A stretch of 64,000 nucleotides of DNA, taken from Xestospongia muta. Its lineage: Eukaryota > Porifera > Demospongiae > Haplosclerida > Petrosiidae. The stretch's first letter is position 1. The number at the start of each line of letters is the position of its first letter. The stretch is taken from contig OY848921.1 in assembly GCA_963693285.1 (NCBI GenBank), positions 6,523,229 through 6,587,228 on the forward strand, written 5' to 3'. The translations under genes were made by a program, and so were the position numbers. Positions 38,144 to 51,652 of this stretch are shown here, in pieces. The notes beneath the pieces were generated by a model. That model saw nothing but the letters and a program-made list of their open reading frames with translations. It did no database searches and was not told the origin of the DNA.

Positions 38144-40904
38144 ATGAAGTTAAACTACTTTGCTGTTCTGGTCCTTACAATATTATCGATAGAGACTAGT
38201 AATGCATTCAGTAGTGGAGCTCCTTCAGATGCATGTAGTACTATGCAACCAAGTCATGGAGCAAATGTACCTAGTGATTGTGGACCTAATTGTCCATTTA
38301 ATGTTGTAGTAACTAATATTGGTGGACAACCAGTTCAAGGCAATGTTGATTATCGATGTGGACAAGTACACACAAGTAAGTAAAATGATTCTATTATGAT
38401 TTGTACCAATACATTAAAGAAGTGATTGACTAATATAGTTACTAATATTATTGATATTATATTAATTCACTATTGTAGTTTGTTGATATAATGAAAGATA
38501 TCTACTAACATTATTAGGAGAGATTGAATCAAATTATATTAATATCTTGACATCTTTCTCTATTAGTTGTAGTATCTACTGATGATCCATCAGTTCAATT
38601 TCGTGGCTCCATGTTAGAAATAAGAGAGACCACTAATACTTTTGATAACCAGTCACCATTTGCTGGTCAGTTTGTAAACTTTGGAGTATCACAAGCTGGT
38701 ACATGTCCTGGTGTTGGACCTGTAAGTAGTTTATAGAATATATGTTTTGTAATAGTATGTAAACATTAATATAAACTGTTGTATCACATTATATCTTTCT
38801 AAGTAGTCTATTATAATGATACAATGATTATATTAATACTCTATATTTTGGGGCCACATTACTTGTTGAAGATTTGTCAGGTCAAAACAACAATTTTAGC
38901 CTCAATAATGAACTTGGTTGATCTCTACAGATAAATAATGTCTATCTTAAATGTATGATGTATTTACTGTAACAAATATACTTTGTTTAAAGTTCATAAC
39001 TATATAACATATAGTTATGTCAGACCATCATTATAGTCTAGTTATAATATAACACTGTGTTATAGGGTGCTTATGGTACACACACTGAGAACAGTGATAA
39101 GACTTCTCTCACCTTTCAATGGTTAGCACCTTCTAATGGTAATACTCCTTCATCAGTGACTATATGGTAAGGTCTTCATGATACATCATTAATGTTCTCT
39201 AATCTTGTTAGGTTCACTGTGTGTAGAATGTTTAGTTTGTTTCATGTTACACTGAGAGGTCCTGATCTTGTAAGTAAAATATCTTGTCATTTTATGTCAT
39301 ATGTATGTAATATGTATGTAGATACCGGACCCAGTGTTTTGTGATACTGCCACTACACCAACTACTCCACCCACTACCCCACCAACTACCCCACCAACTA
39401 CTCCACCCACTACCCCACCAACTACTCCACCCACTACTCCACCCACTACCCCACCAACTACCCCGCCAACTACTTCGCCAACTACTCCACCCACTACCCC
39501 ACCAACTACTTCACCCACTACTCCACCCACTACCCCACCAACTACTCCGCCAACTACTCCACCCACTACCCCACCAACTACTCCACCCACTACCCCACCA
39601 ACTACTCCACCCACTACCCCACCAACTACCCCACCAACTACTCCACCCATTACCCCACCAACTACTCCACCAACTACCTCACCAACTACCCCACCCACTA
39701 CTCCACCCACTACTCCACCCACTACATCTACACAGCCTACACTACCATCAAGTAAAATACTTTAAATGTATTAGTTTTTTAATATATATTTATTATTAAC
39801 AGAACGACCCAAGAAATTCAAAATTTCTCTACTCAGAGATTCTCCGATAATTAGAGGTAACAGTCTACTTGCTTACATCAAGACATCACATAGGAGTATT
39901 AAATTGTCCTGTAAAATAACTGCTAGAAAATGGAGGGATTGTAAGTTATATATATTACATGTAACATATAATATCAATGAACATGTACAGGTAGTTCTGG
40001 AGTTGTTAGATTTTATGATCTTCCTTCACGAAGTAGACCTTATTATTTGAATATATGTGGTTATTCTTATTATGGATATGATGAATTTCACAGGATTTTT
40101 TGGATTGGTAAGTCATATTATGTGTTCTATTAAGTAGATGAGGTGTCTGAGAGATGAATAGCTCTGTTATGACATTACAATTGAGACTGACCCTATAATT
40201 ATATAGTTCTTATAGCTAATTACTACATGTGATATTATGATAATATGATATTTCATAGGTAAACCACTGTTCTGTGCTGTCGGCTTTATCAACAATGGTC
40301 TTACAATTAGTAATTCTAATGTTGTTGCCGAGTATAAAGCTGTTGGGAAAGCTGTAGAGTCTTTATTATGTCAACTAGATAATGGAGACTATTATCCCTG
40401 TAAGTCACTCTTGTTGTACAATAATATCACATACATACATACTTTGAAATTTTTACAAATACCATGATCTACTAGAATTAGACATGTATCCTCACATACT
40501 GATAATCTATACTGTGTACTGGTATCTATGTACTGGTATCTGTGTACTGGTATCTATGGTGTCCAATTTAGAAGCCCTAGAACCTTTGCTAATTACCTTT
40601 AATGATGATAAGTGAGGCTGTATTAGGTTTTTAGGTTTGTGGTTTCTAAACCAAAAAACTAAATGTATAAACATATAACTTTATGTACATATAACCACTA
40701 ATGTATATAATATATATATATATATATATAATTACTGTAATGTGTAATGTTGCCTTGTTCATTCTATTTCTCTCTCATGTATTTTAAGGTAACAGTCCTG
40801 TTACTATTGAGAATTTAAGTTCTGGTAAACACAGATTTATCATAAAACCACAAGGAATAAACTGTACCAGGAAAAGAGCTATAGCCATTCGTTTCTATAT
40901 CTGA
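38144..40904 (+). CDS. Secreted Reeler-domain protein with a Thr/Pro-rich linker
   Basis: Nine exons: 38144-38375, 38567-38721, 39066-39166, 39212-39269, 39322-39751, 39803-39940, 39991-40107, 40259-40399 and 40789-40904; the phases close to 495 residues. The first about 20 residues are a signal peptide (LNYFAVLVLTILSIETSNA). A Reeler domain follows: FSSGAPSDACSTMQPSHG at its start, FRGSMLEIRE, FAGQFVNFG, CPGVG and TLTFQWLAPSNG-like segments. Exon 5 encodes a long PTT repeat (about 120 residues), a likely O-glycosylated stalk. The C-terminal exons hold two cysteine-containing beta-rich repeats with patterns such as SLLCQLDNGDYYPC and SPVTIENLSSGKHRF, resembling short Ig-like extracellular modules. 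No membrane segment is seen at the C-terminus, so secretion is likely. Reeler domains occur in extracellular matrix, defence and reductase proteins; the specific role here is unknown. Confidence 0.85.
39353..39728 (+). repeat. In-frame coding minisatellite (Pro-Thr-Thr repeats)
   Basis: Tandem copies of a 9-nt unit, mostly CCAACTACC/CCCACTACT variants, encode Pro-Thr-Thr repeats with occasional Ser or Ile replacements. The unit keeps the frame, so length changes alter only the stalk length of the Reeler protein. Confidence 0.95.
40704..40731. repeat. (TA)n microsatellite in the last Reeler intron
   Basis: A simple TA run with no further structure. Confidence 0.9.
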
Positions 40905-41067
40905 AGACATCATCATTTATTTATTTATATTTCAGTTATAAAAAACATAGTTTATTGAAATTGCAAGGCCTTTACAAATCAATCTACAGTGTTAATAAAG
41001 ATTAAAATATACAGTGTTAACAAAGATTAAAATGTCAGTTAAAACATGCTATCATTAGTAAAATAGT

Positions 41068-42002
41068 CTAATTGTTAGGGAGGGCTAGTTCAGGTATATT
41101 GTAGTAGAGATCAAGAGAACTAGGATTAGCTAGAGCTCCACGTTGTTTGATGTCACCTCCTGAAATAATCCTCTTGACAGCTACCTCAACCTTCTTGGAA
41201 TTGATAGTATACTGGAGAGAGAGAAAAGGACTTAGCATAATCTAAATAGTCAGTAATATAACAAATGTTTTGTCCACTATTAATACTGTTGTTTTATACA
41301 CTTACAATAACTATATTTATTATATCCATAGTTACCTGTGACAATGGCTACTGTATTTTAAGTGTGATAATTATAACCAGTATATATTACTAGAGACAAA
41401 ACTTACTGGAATATCTTGAATCTTTAGTATGACAGCTGGAACATGTCGTGCTGATAGTTCACGTCTAATGACAGTCTTTATTTTACTAACTAGCTCTGGA
41501 GTGAATCTAACCACAGTAATATAACAAGATGACTTTTAAGTATAGAATCATACCTGTATCCATCTGCCATTTTCAAAAAGAGGACGACCCTTTCATCAGA
41601 ACCAGTAGATTGTCCTACACAAACACTATCGGCAACTTCATCAAATTTCTCCACTAGAAATGATACAAATGTAATATAACACATAACATATCCATACATG
41701 TATGTATGTTAATGAGTAGTAACAGCAAGTTTGTGTTAGTGTTGTTAATAACTCACCAATATTGTAAATTTCAGCACTTCCAAATCGAACACCATTAGGA
41801 TTTAAAGTACCATCACTAAAAGACAATACATATTGTTTACTTACATGTTTATTTACAAATTTTTCATTTGATGGTTTAACTGTCTCTCTACTCTATTCAC
41901 AAGTCCATCCATCAATCCATTCATTCATATACCTTCTTCCTAACATAACAATTCCTCCAGTTTTAGAACTAATAGAACAGTAGTCACCATGTGCCCAAAC
42001 AT
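41068..42002 (-). pseudogene. AACS: Acetoacetyl-CoA synthetase, 3' exons only (truncated)
   Basis: Five minus-strand exons: 42002-41933, 41815-41757, 41653-41554, 41506-41407 and 41211-41068 (stop 41070-41068), with GT-AG sites and consistent phases. Together they encode about 157 C-terminal residues of AACS: WAHGDYC and [66 protein letters not shown] and [17 protein letters not shown] makes acetoacetyl-CoA from ketone bodies in the cytosol. The family is about 670 residues long, so most of the adenylating domain is missing. No further AACS exon is visible before the next module starts at about 42400. The fragment looks like the edge of a neighbouring gene caught by the duplication; the full gene may lie right of the window. 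The exons themselves show no stop. Confidence 0.88.
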
Positions 42003-43747
42003 CTATAATACACAGATATTGTAACTAGACTATATATTAGTCTATTATACTAGACATTACAAACTGATAATAGATATATGACAAAATTAAACAAATAATA
42101 TATTAACTCTAGATCAATGTCTAGTCTTGTCTTCAAATACTACAACAATATCATAATATATCTAACTTCTTATTCCATTTTTCCAGTACTAGTGCAATAT
42201 CAGTACTATCACTTGTACATTAACTTCATAATAGCTATAGTACTTATCTTTGCTTTGTATCCTTACATTATCAGAATGACAGCTGCACACTAAATGACTG
42301 TTTACAGAAGCTTCTAATAATACATAAACTGTTTATATTAGTGATAGACATCCAAGAGCTTCAATATCACATATTGGACAATAAATAGTAAGTATTTGCT
42401 TAAATAAATGGTAGAGATGTATCACTTTGAGGTACTTATATAAGTATTTACAATTTGAACTGATGTATTTGAATGAAAGATACCTGCTTTTTACCAATAG
42501 CCTTACAATGAACACTAGTGCTCCAAATGTGTGTTCATAATAAGGAGCTTGTATATCAATTCACCAGCAGCTAAAAGGATGTTTTGTCATGCTGTCAGTG
42601 AAACTGTCATGCTGATTAGTTCCAAAATAGAATATCACAGGATTATTTTATGATCACAGATTCACAAACATTATATGTATATACATCCCAATAGCCTGAA
42701 TCAATCTTAAAATTCCACGTACACTATGTTAGCACATGTGACCTAATTTGTTATAATAAGGGATCACTTCTATCAAAATATTTGTGATCTGATTTGTGAA
42801 AAGGGAGCACTGAAAAACACCTTAAAGACAGCTTCATATACACACAGCTACCATAAATAGTTGTGCAGATATAGCAACTTATGTATATACAAGTATTTTT
42901 TGAGATGTTTTAATAGTGGTTGGTCTGACTGTCTTGCCAGAAGTGTTCCCATAATGCGAATCATGTAACAACTACATGTTTTATGTCTTAATAAATCAGA
43001 GTTAGAAAATGTGGAAGTTACCATAGCATTGTTTAAATAGTCATTCAGCACATTTTCCACTAAATTAATACTGACAAATTACATCATAAAACTATGTACC
43101 TTTTTGTGTGCACATTAATATGTACTGTTGAAAGATTTCAGTTAACAAAATATATTGTTTATTCTACACTTTTTACTATTGTCACTGATAAGCTCAAACA
43201 AATATTTTTTTCTTAAATTGTATGTATTATTATATACCTTCTTGGTAGAAAATACTGAATATAGTATAATAGAATATATGGAATATATTTCACTATACTG
43301 TCTTGATGGATGTATAATGTATTTATAATGGGTAGCGTTTAAAGTACTAGTAATCAAATTCCATATTTTAATGTGGTTAAAGCATTTAGGTTCCTGTGAT
43401 TAAGGTTTAGGGTCTAGGGTAAATATAGTATAAATTTCATATTAAAATATATGGCATTCCTTTCATGACACACTAGACACTGCTGCCTAAACAATAACTA
43501 GTATTTGAAAAGGAATTAAGTTGTAATTTAATAGCTAGCTGTAGTGTAAATTTAATAGCTAGCTGTAGGCTTGATGTATAGTGAGAACAATTAGAATGGT
43601 TATATAACATAAACATGAGCTTTCCTGCCTATATTGCTCTCTACGTTTTATTGCAAGACATGTTAGTGATGATACCACATAACTATACAAAGCAAAAATT
43701 TTTAGCTCCTCCCTTTCTAATCATACCTTAGGGCAATCATTACAAAG
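42003..43747. other. Module junction and upstream region of the third kinase copy
   Basis: From about 42400 the sequence again matches the block starting near 6080 upstream of kinase copy 1. The boundary between the AACS fragment and this block lies at about 42340-42400. A deletion relative to module 1 is seen near 42720. No gene is visible. Confidence 0.6.
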
Positions 43748-46700
43748 ATGGATTTGGAGTTGTCATTGATGAACCAAATACAGCCACTATTACTAGATGA
43801 AGTAATAAAGCAAGACATCGAAATAGGCCGTGGTACGTACGCTACTGTGTTCGAAGTACAAGTTCATGGGCTAAAATGTGCGGGTAAGCGATTGCTTCTC
43901 GAATCCGTGCTGCAACAAAAAGACAAGTTCAAAAAGAAATTCGTTGCTGAGTGTTTGCTGCACAGCTACCAACGTCATCCTAACATAGTCCAGTTAATTG
44001 GAGTGTGTATTACACCAGAGCCAACTTTAATAATGGAGTATCTTCCAATGAATCTAACTAATTGTTTGGAAACTCACCAAGATCTTCCAGAGTGGATAAA
44101 ATCAACTATTCTTTATGACATTTCTAAAGGCCTCAATTTTCTTCATAATCAGAAAGCCTCTATAGCTCATTTTGGTGTGACAAGCAACAATGTTCTTCTC
44201 ACTGCTCACCTTCAGGCTAAAATTACAGATCTCTGTGTTTCGAGACTATTTAAGGAGATATCAACTGACAATGTTGGCTTGATCTCTGATGACACATCCT
44301 CTAACCACTTAGCATTTATGCCACCAGAATATTTCACTGATCATACATCATGTACTACCAAATTTGATATATTCTCCTTTGGTTGTATTATGATACATGT
44401 TTTAAGTCAAGAGTATCCCAATCCATCAGAAAAGTTTGACGATAGCTTCATTGATACTGCTATGACTGAATCTAGCTTTACTCAAATCTCTGAATGGGAA
44501 CGTCGTGAACACAATCTTGCTGATGTGTCATCTCATCATCCACTCTTACTGCTCATAGAGAATTGCTTGGATAATGATCCAGAAGAAAGACCTCAAATAT
44601 CTGAGGTAATAAAGGTCATTGAAAATGCATCACCACCTATACCATCTCCATATAATGATGGAATAATAGCATTAATGGAGACTCTGAACAAAAAAGACAG
44701 TCAAGTCAGGGAGGCACGCAAAGCTGTCAAGACCAAAGTTAATGACCTACAGGAGATACTAAATGCCAAAACAAGATCTGTTACTCGACTTGAAAATGCT
44801 GTAGAAAAAACAAAGAAAGAGTACAATGACATAGTTACAGAGAAACAAGAAGAGACCAGTCGTCTTCAAAGTGAAGTCAGTAGTAACTTAGCTACAATCA
44901 ACGATCTCAAAGAAAAGGCGGCAACACAGGAGAACCAAGTTAAGTCATTAGAAAAAGAAATGGGTCTACAATCTACTGTTATTGAAGAACTAGAACAAAA
45001 AGTGCAAAAGAAAGATGACAACTTATTAACAATGGAAGGAGATCTTGCAGAAAAAGAATCAAAGATAGATGAACTTAGGAAGATAGCCTCAAATGTAAAA
45101 TCTCAAACTGATCTCAATAATGAACTTCAACAAGAAATGAAGGTAATGTTGGAAAACCAGGAGCGACTTCAGGCAATTACATCTAATCAACAAGCTCAAA
45201 TTGACAGCCTTCATCAACAATTGGATACAACAACAGCCAACAATGTCCTATTAGAGACTACCAAGAATAACTTAATTCAATTACAAGATACTATACTACA
45301 AGACAAGGCAGATATCATTGACCAACATCAAGCAGAAGTGACTGCTCTCAGAGCAGCCAATGATCTAACTGCTGTCAGACAACAAGCTTTAGAGTTAGAA
45401 ATAAATATACTTCAAGAAGAAAACAAACAACTCACAGAGTCTGCAGTCTCTCTCAAGGAAAGTCTTGATACCACAATGAGACACTTGAAAGAACAAACTG
45501 ACCTTGTTAAGAAATTATCTCCAACACAAGATAGACTGCTAGAAGCTGTAGCTAACATAAACATCCATGGTAAATAAAACAATAGTTTTTCAATTTTATA
45601 ATTATTGTGTCTTGTGTTTAGGCCCACCTTTATCTCAACAAGAGAAAATAATTCAGTCAATGATGAAGCAAAGACTAATAGAAGGAGACTCATGGTATAT
45701 ACACTAATTGTTAAATACATTACTTTAGTCATTCTACTGTAGGTGTCTTGTCAGTACCCTGTGGTTTGAAAAATGGAAAGCATATGTCAAGAGTGCCACT
45801 GGAACTGGAGTTGTTACTGATAGTCCTGGTCCAGTTACTAATTTCATGTTGTTAGAACGTAAAAATCATCAACGCAGTCTTAAGGAGAATTTGGATAGAG
45901 GTACACATTACATACTGGTTCCTGAGATAGCCTGGGATCTGTTGATACAGTGGTATGGATTAAGTGAGAAGTCCACCTACATTGCAAGGTTAGATTTGTT
46001 TGTCTCTTGTGTCAAATAATCCAATTATGAAGTTTATACTATTGAGACTGACCATGTTGATATAATATTGTATAACCAATACCTATATGACTGCTTAATT
46101 ACTTCATGTGATCTCATGTAACATACTATGTTACATTTTAATATAATTAAATGATCTTTACCATCTGCTATAGGAAAGTTGTAAAAATTCAAAGACATGC
46201 TATCACAGAATTTATAGTGGAGGTGTATCCATTACATATCCATGTAACACTAAGTTCTAGCAAAACATTAAGACCATATACAATTCAACGAAGTGATAAT
46301 GTTGGTGAGTTATTTAACATATCTCTCCTACTAGTCTATAATACTATATTATATGTAGCTTATGTGATGGAGAAACTCCGTAAGCAGTACAATGTAGGAG
46401 ATAGCATTGAGACCAGACTATGGTTATATCATGAGAGTAATAAGACTATACTAAAACCCACAGACACTATGGGATGTAACCAATCACATTATTCAGTAGA
46501 ACCTAATGATGTAAGTACACTGTTCAATAATTAATAATACACTTTTACATTAAATATAGACACTGTTACTTGAGACTAAGATTGGTACTTGGTCAATACA
46601 GGAGTCAACTAGTAATGGACAAATATTTAATAAACCAAAAGAAGGTATATTAACAAATATAACTGATATTAGTTAACAAGTAATTGATGTGTGACCTCCC

Positions 46701-47036
46701 ATTTATCAAAGTTGTATCTAACCTTTAACCACAATGCCTAATATGGTATGTCAATAGACAAAATGACATAAAGTGGACAGCTGAAATGATAACATGATAA
46801 GATACTGAGAGATCTAATGTAATTGCTGTTCAGTCATATAATGGTATAAATATTAGAGAATGTTTTTAATATTATGTGCTGTTTATTTCTTTTTTCCAGC
46901 TAAATTATCATGTGTTGTACCTTCTGATGGTCAACATCTATTACTAAAATCAAATCCCTCCTATATGTATAAACATTTATCACCAGTGATACCATCCTTT
47001 GAAGAATCTGCTGACTATGAGACAATGCCATCTTAA
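43748..47036 (+). CDS. Pseudokinase - coiled coil - DUSP - UBL protein, copy 3 (7 exons)
   Basis: Exons: 43748-45569, 45622-45694, 45743-45988, 46174-46304, 46359-46510, 46560-46644 and 46900-47036, total 881 residues, with no frameshift. The domain order is the same as in the copy at 7757. Beta3 Lys47, Glu68, Asn148 and Asp161 remain, but the catalytic Asp is Gly here (HFG, position 143; Ser in copy 1) and DFG is DLC. So two different replacements have occurred at the same dead position. The coiled coil runs over about residues 305-600. The DUSP exon contains 'KSATGTGVVTD', which copy 1 lacks. The ATG is preceded by the same short leader (CTAATCATAC, GGGCAATCATTACAAAG) as copy 2. SPT4 follows downstream on the other strand. 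This is the most complete member of the family in the window. Confidence 0.9.
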
Positions 47037-47459
47037 TTTATAACAAGATACACTTACAATATACAATTTATGTCTAAGTTTGTATGGACTCCTGTTATAC
47101 TAACAATGTATAATTTATCAGTTTATATTAAAGTAACTGTTAGTAACTATAATGATAACTTATTAATTCCTATTATATAGATTTTATTTTTATGCAATGT
47201 CACATATTTACTGTATTTTGAAATTTACTTTATAATGTCTCCTAATATTATAACACCAAATATTGTCCATCACATGATAGTCATGTGTTGCTTTGTCATC
47301 ATTTTTGGTTACATATTTGGCTGATCTAGTATCACTCACTAGCTATCATTATACAAAATTAATCTTTTAAAATGATTTGTTCTTTGTATTTTATGCTTTG
47401 AAACTATAATTGTTACAATGAAAATATTTAAAATGAAGTGATGTATTTATCATAGAGTG

Positions 47460-49417
47460 TTAGGCTCTGTCTGATGTATCTCTAGATTGATAGACCACAC
47501 CTCTTTCTCTTAACTCATCTAGCACATCTTCAGGAAGTTCTCCTGATACTGATATTGCATAACATCCCTTAGTAAATTTATCTAAAGATAAAGAAATTGA
47601 TGACATTATAAATACTTAGTAAATTAAATTAATTATATTAGAAGAGGTAATCATATAGACAAATGCTTAAATTTAAGATCAGCAAATGAACCATATTGAG
47701 CCACACCCACAAAAGCACATACAATTATCAACAAATGTCAAATGCATTTCTAAAATGTCTCAACAATAAAACAGACTATATCAAATATATATATATAGAT
47801 ATTATTATTTCCTAAGAAATAGTTTTGTAGACACTATATTTATGTAGAAGTAATTTTTAATTTTTAGTTTGCTATGAGCCTAAATGAGAGAACATTATCC
47901 AATCCCTACATAGGGTAGTACTACCATCTACCTAATGACATATACCACTGGTTACTTATGTAGTAAATACTAATAATACTTACCTATTCTCTGCCATTTA
48001 GCTACCCAGCTATCTTCATTACCCATCATAGCTATCATCCTAACAAGAGATACAATATAATATTACCATTAATAAGTTTAATGATGATATAAGTTTAATT
48101 TTTTCTTCATTTGTAATAATTTAAAAATAATAAACTTTCACTAAGTTCTTGTACAGAAATAGGCGATTTCAAAGAATACTTTATCTCTTGTTATTCTTTT
48201 GTCAACTGCTTTAAAAATGAAAGTGGAAATATTTGCTGGCCATTGAGTCAAAATTCACCATTATTATTAGAAATGAACAGACATTAATGTATTTTGTATA
48301 TTTAATCTTATTAATTGTTATATGTCATTGTCTAGAGATTTAAGTTTTGAGTATCTCTGTAATGGCTTTCTCTATGGACAGAGACAGTGAGTGACTTCAA
48401 GTAATAACAACAGTCACGTGTATAGTAATGACATAGTATGTATCAAAGGATTGTGTATGTGAGTCTTAGATTTGTGCAGGACTATCATGTGATTGTAATG
48501 TGTGGGGCAAATATTTACAGGACATTAGAGTCATTGCTACACTATTGAATATCTAAGCATAAAATAACACAATAAAACTAACCCTCTATTTCTTTGCCTT
48601 TATACTTCAAACACACATATACATACTACATGTACTAACAAACTATTATAAAGAGATGATCCTAATGTCCTTTATTTAATTGTTTTCCTTTAGTGTTGTT
48701 ATTTATATCATGTAACCATCCTTAAATTTTTATTAGTTTCTTGTGATAAATGGTATGAAGAGATTAGTATTTTCTGTAAAAATATTTTAAACTCTCCATA
48801 GATTTGTAGTGGCAAGGGATTTATAAAAGCATTATCATTGACAATGATGGTTTTTATCAACATAGTAGGTAGGATACAATGTACACTATTGTGAGTTAAT
48901 TTAGTATTATCAGAGCGGTCCAAAACAAGATGGAGCTGTGTATGAGATTTCAATAATTTTTCTGTGATTTCAAACATTTACCGATTTTTAGCTCTGTGTA
49001 CAGATATAAAATGTTTTTGTCAGTGATTTCAGACTAAGATTTCTAATTTAAAACTGAAAGTGTACAAGATGTCAGCTTCAATCATTACATCAGACCCTTA
49101 GGTGCATGATGTCTCTGATATTATGTATTACATGTGGGTATATGTTATATTTGATAGACTTACCCATCAAAATTTGAACTAGTACAATCATTAACTTTTC
49201 CTCTGTTTCCTTTGAGATGAAGATATCTCTCACAATTATCACATCCAGTATAGAGAAACTGATCAAATGACTACATTAATGATAGATATTATTATCACTA
49301 ACAATGTAAAGTAGACTTCTACTTTATGATACATCACTACAAACTTACCTTTACCATAGAACATAGCTTACAAGCTCGTAGTCCTCGAAGATCCTTAGGA
49401 ATAGATTCTAAAGACAT
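47460..49417 (-). CDS. SUPT4H1: Transcription elongation factor SPT4 (DSIF subunit), copy 2
   Basis: Exons 49417-49349, 49270-49164, 48039-47984 and 47581-47460 on the minus strand have the same lengths (69, 107, 56, 122 nt) as copy 1 and encode 117 residues. The zinc-binding CxxC pairs and all SPT4 signature segments are present. I see only silent changes from copy 1, for example GTC/GTT in VNDC. The intron between exons 2 and 3 is about 1.1 kb instead of 0.3 kb because of an insertion. A housekeeping factor present twice in tandem with an unchanged protein suggests a recent duplication or retained selection. Confidence 0.95.
48156..48985. mobile_element. About 830-bp insertion in an SPT4 intron
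   Basis: Between CTTGTACAGA (48150) and the resumption of homology near GTACAGATATAAA (48998), this block is absent from the matching intron of copy 1 (25390-25400). It contains an 89-codon minus-strand open frame (48977-48708) that I cannot assign. No terminal inverted repeats are obvious. It may be an element or a captured fragment. Confidence 0.55.
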
Positions 49418-51652
49418 GGTGGAAATTTTTAACCCTATGAGTTTGTACGGCCTTGAACCACGCCTACAAGATTACAGACCCAATTGCGCAGTGAAACACA
49501 GAGAAGGGCGATAACTTGTACTACTGTAAATTTAGTAAAAGAAAGGAGGTAAACTGAACAGTACCTTATCTGATTGCTAATATAACTTACACTATGTGAA
49601 ACTTTAACTAAATGACTAAGTCTGTGCAATTTTAATTCTAATTGTCTGAGTCTATGATGAGACCATGACACTGGTAATAGTCACCTGACTGTGACAATTA
49701 TTGACCTAGTTCTGGGTGTCTCTAAGCTTGATGAAATTCCATAATGTCAACGAAGTATCTAGTTAAGTAGAGAATGTATTTGATTTTTGTCCTAATTAAT
49801 GTCTCAATAATTGTAAATAACATACAATGTAGTAAAGTTATGTTGATTCATCAACTTCAATGATCATGACACAATAGATATCAGACAACCTGACACAGGA
49901 TTAGAATATTGTAGCAATATCCACATGTTGTAGTCATTAAGTAATGAAACTATTCCACTATTCAGCAATAGAATAATGGTTGATTGTACAAGAAATTATA
50001 TCTATCCCGATTTAGCATTTTCTAGCTGAAATACTTTTTGCCGACACTATGTAGCCAATATTAACTCTCCAGTCTTTAATATTACATAATTTACAATATC
50101 AAAATGAATCTTAAGAACCTTTTATAATTATAATCTTGTTCATCATCAACAAATGAACTTTACTATTTATATGCTAGATCATCAAAACAATTAAGTTTGT
50201 ATATAAATATATTGTTAATAATATATTATAGTTTACTGCTAAAACTGATTAGGTAATTTAACCAGTTAATATGTCTGGGTATCACAGATAGGTATCATAG
50301 CTGTGATGAGTTAAATTTTGTTAAGAACGTGTCACAACATTAGAGTAACACCCAGCTCTTTTTTTCAGAGTATGTAATGTTTACATCAGATAAAGTGGTT
50401 CAGAGATATCTACAATAGATATCATAGCTATGATGAGTTAAATTATCGTAAGAACATACCACAAATTTAGTATGTGTTCTCTCCTCATATATAGATCAGA
50501 ATATATGATGTTCATATCAGATAAAGTGGTATATATTCATAATATAATAATATAATGAAATTTATTTAAGGCTACAGTTTATACATTTAAATGTATGACT
50601 AGAGCACTATATGCCTGACTGTAACAGGTTTGACATTCATACAGACATCATGTCAGGTTTGTGTCTCTTTGTCATCATTTGATGTTATAAGACCTGCAAC
50701 TACATTGATTTACTAGTGCTAGACCAGCATATTGCATTATTGTTTTGTTTAATACATAATTGTATACTGAAAACTTTACTTTGATCCTTCTACAATAATA
50801 ATTATTAATCACCAGTCACTAAGCTATGTTATAAAACATAGTTATGACACAACCCTAATATAATAAGAGACATTAATGACAGTTGAAACAAGACAGTTGG
50901 CTGTGCTATTCCTTGTTACTAGTTAATTACAAATGGAACTATTCCATTTATATTTCAACTGATATTGGGAATGTCATATAATATTATTATAAACTTCATT
51001 GTGCTAGCACTATTGTAGTGTATGTTATTACAATGTGTAGTTGTATATTAAAATGCTTTTAGGCCATTCACTTTTATGAGTACTTGTACATATAACAAAG
51101 ACAGTTAGGACATTCTAGTTCTCTGAACTGTCCAGCTATTGTTTACATAAATGTACTTTTTGTTTAATATAAATTAATTTTACTGTATATGTTAGAGTGT
51201 CAAACTAATCAAGTTTATATATCTATATATATTATTGCTTGAACATTAATATAACAAATAATCAATGTATGAAGCAGCTTCAGATGATAGTATGTCCATT
51301 ATTAACATATTACTGCCTAGTGTTCATATATAGATATATTATATGTGTGTGTGTGTGTCCATTTCCTTTGTTTTATTCTATTATCATATGTGACTTATCC
51401 AAGTACATAACCTTGACTTATAGAATGATCAACATAAATAATTACAAACATTATCAGTAAACATTATTATTTGTATTTACAAGATACACATCATCCTTTA
51501 TTAGAGTTAGTATGTTCAGTATTCATTTTGTTTAAATGTTTTTTGTAATCCAGTATAGAATTATACTAACTATACATTTAATATTGACATTATAGTATAA
51601 TTTGTATCTGAATTGTTATATTATGTATTGTTACTAGCAAATATTACTGACT
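49418..51652. other. Region between SPT4 copy 2 and Roco copy B
   Basis: Homologous to 25824-28475 without the 430-bp insertion. It holds the two divergent 5' flanks; no other gene is seen. Confidence 0.55.

Noticed and set aside
39297..39722. Minus-strand open frame of Gly-Gly-Val-Val repeats
   Set aside because: It is the antisense of the coding PTT minisatellite, with no splice context or homology.
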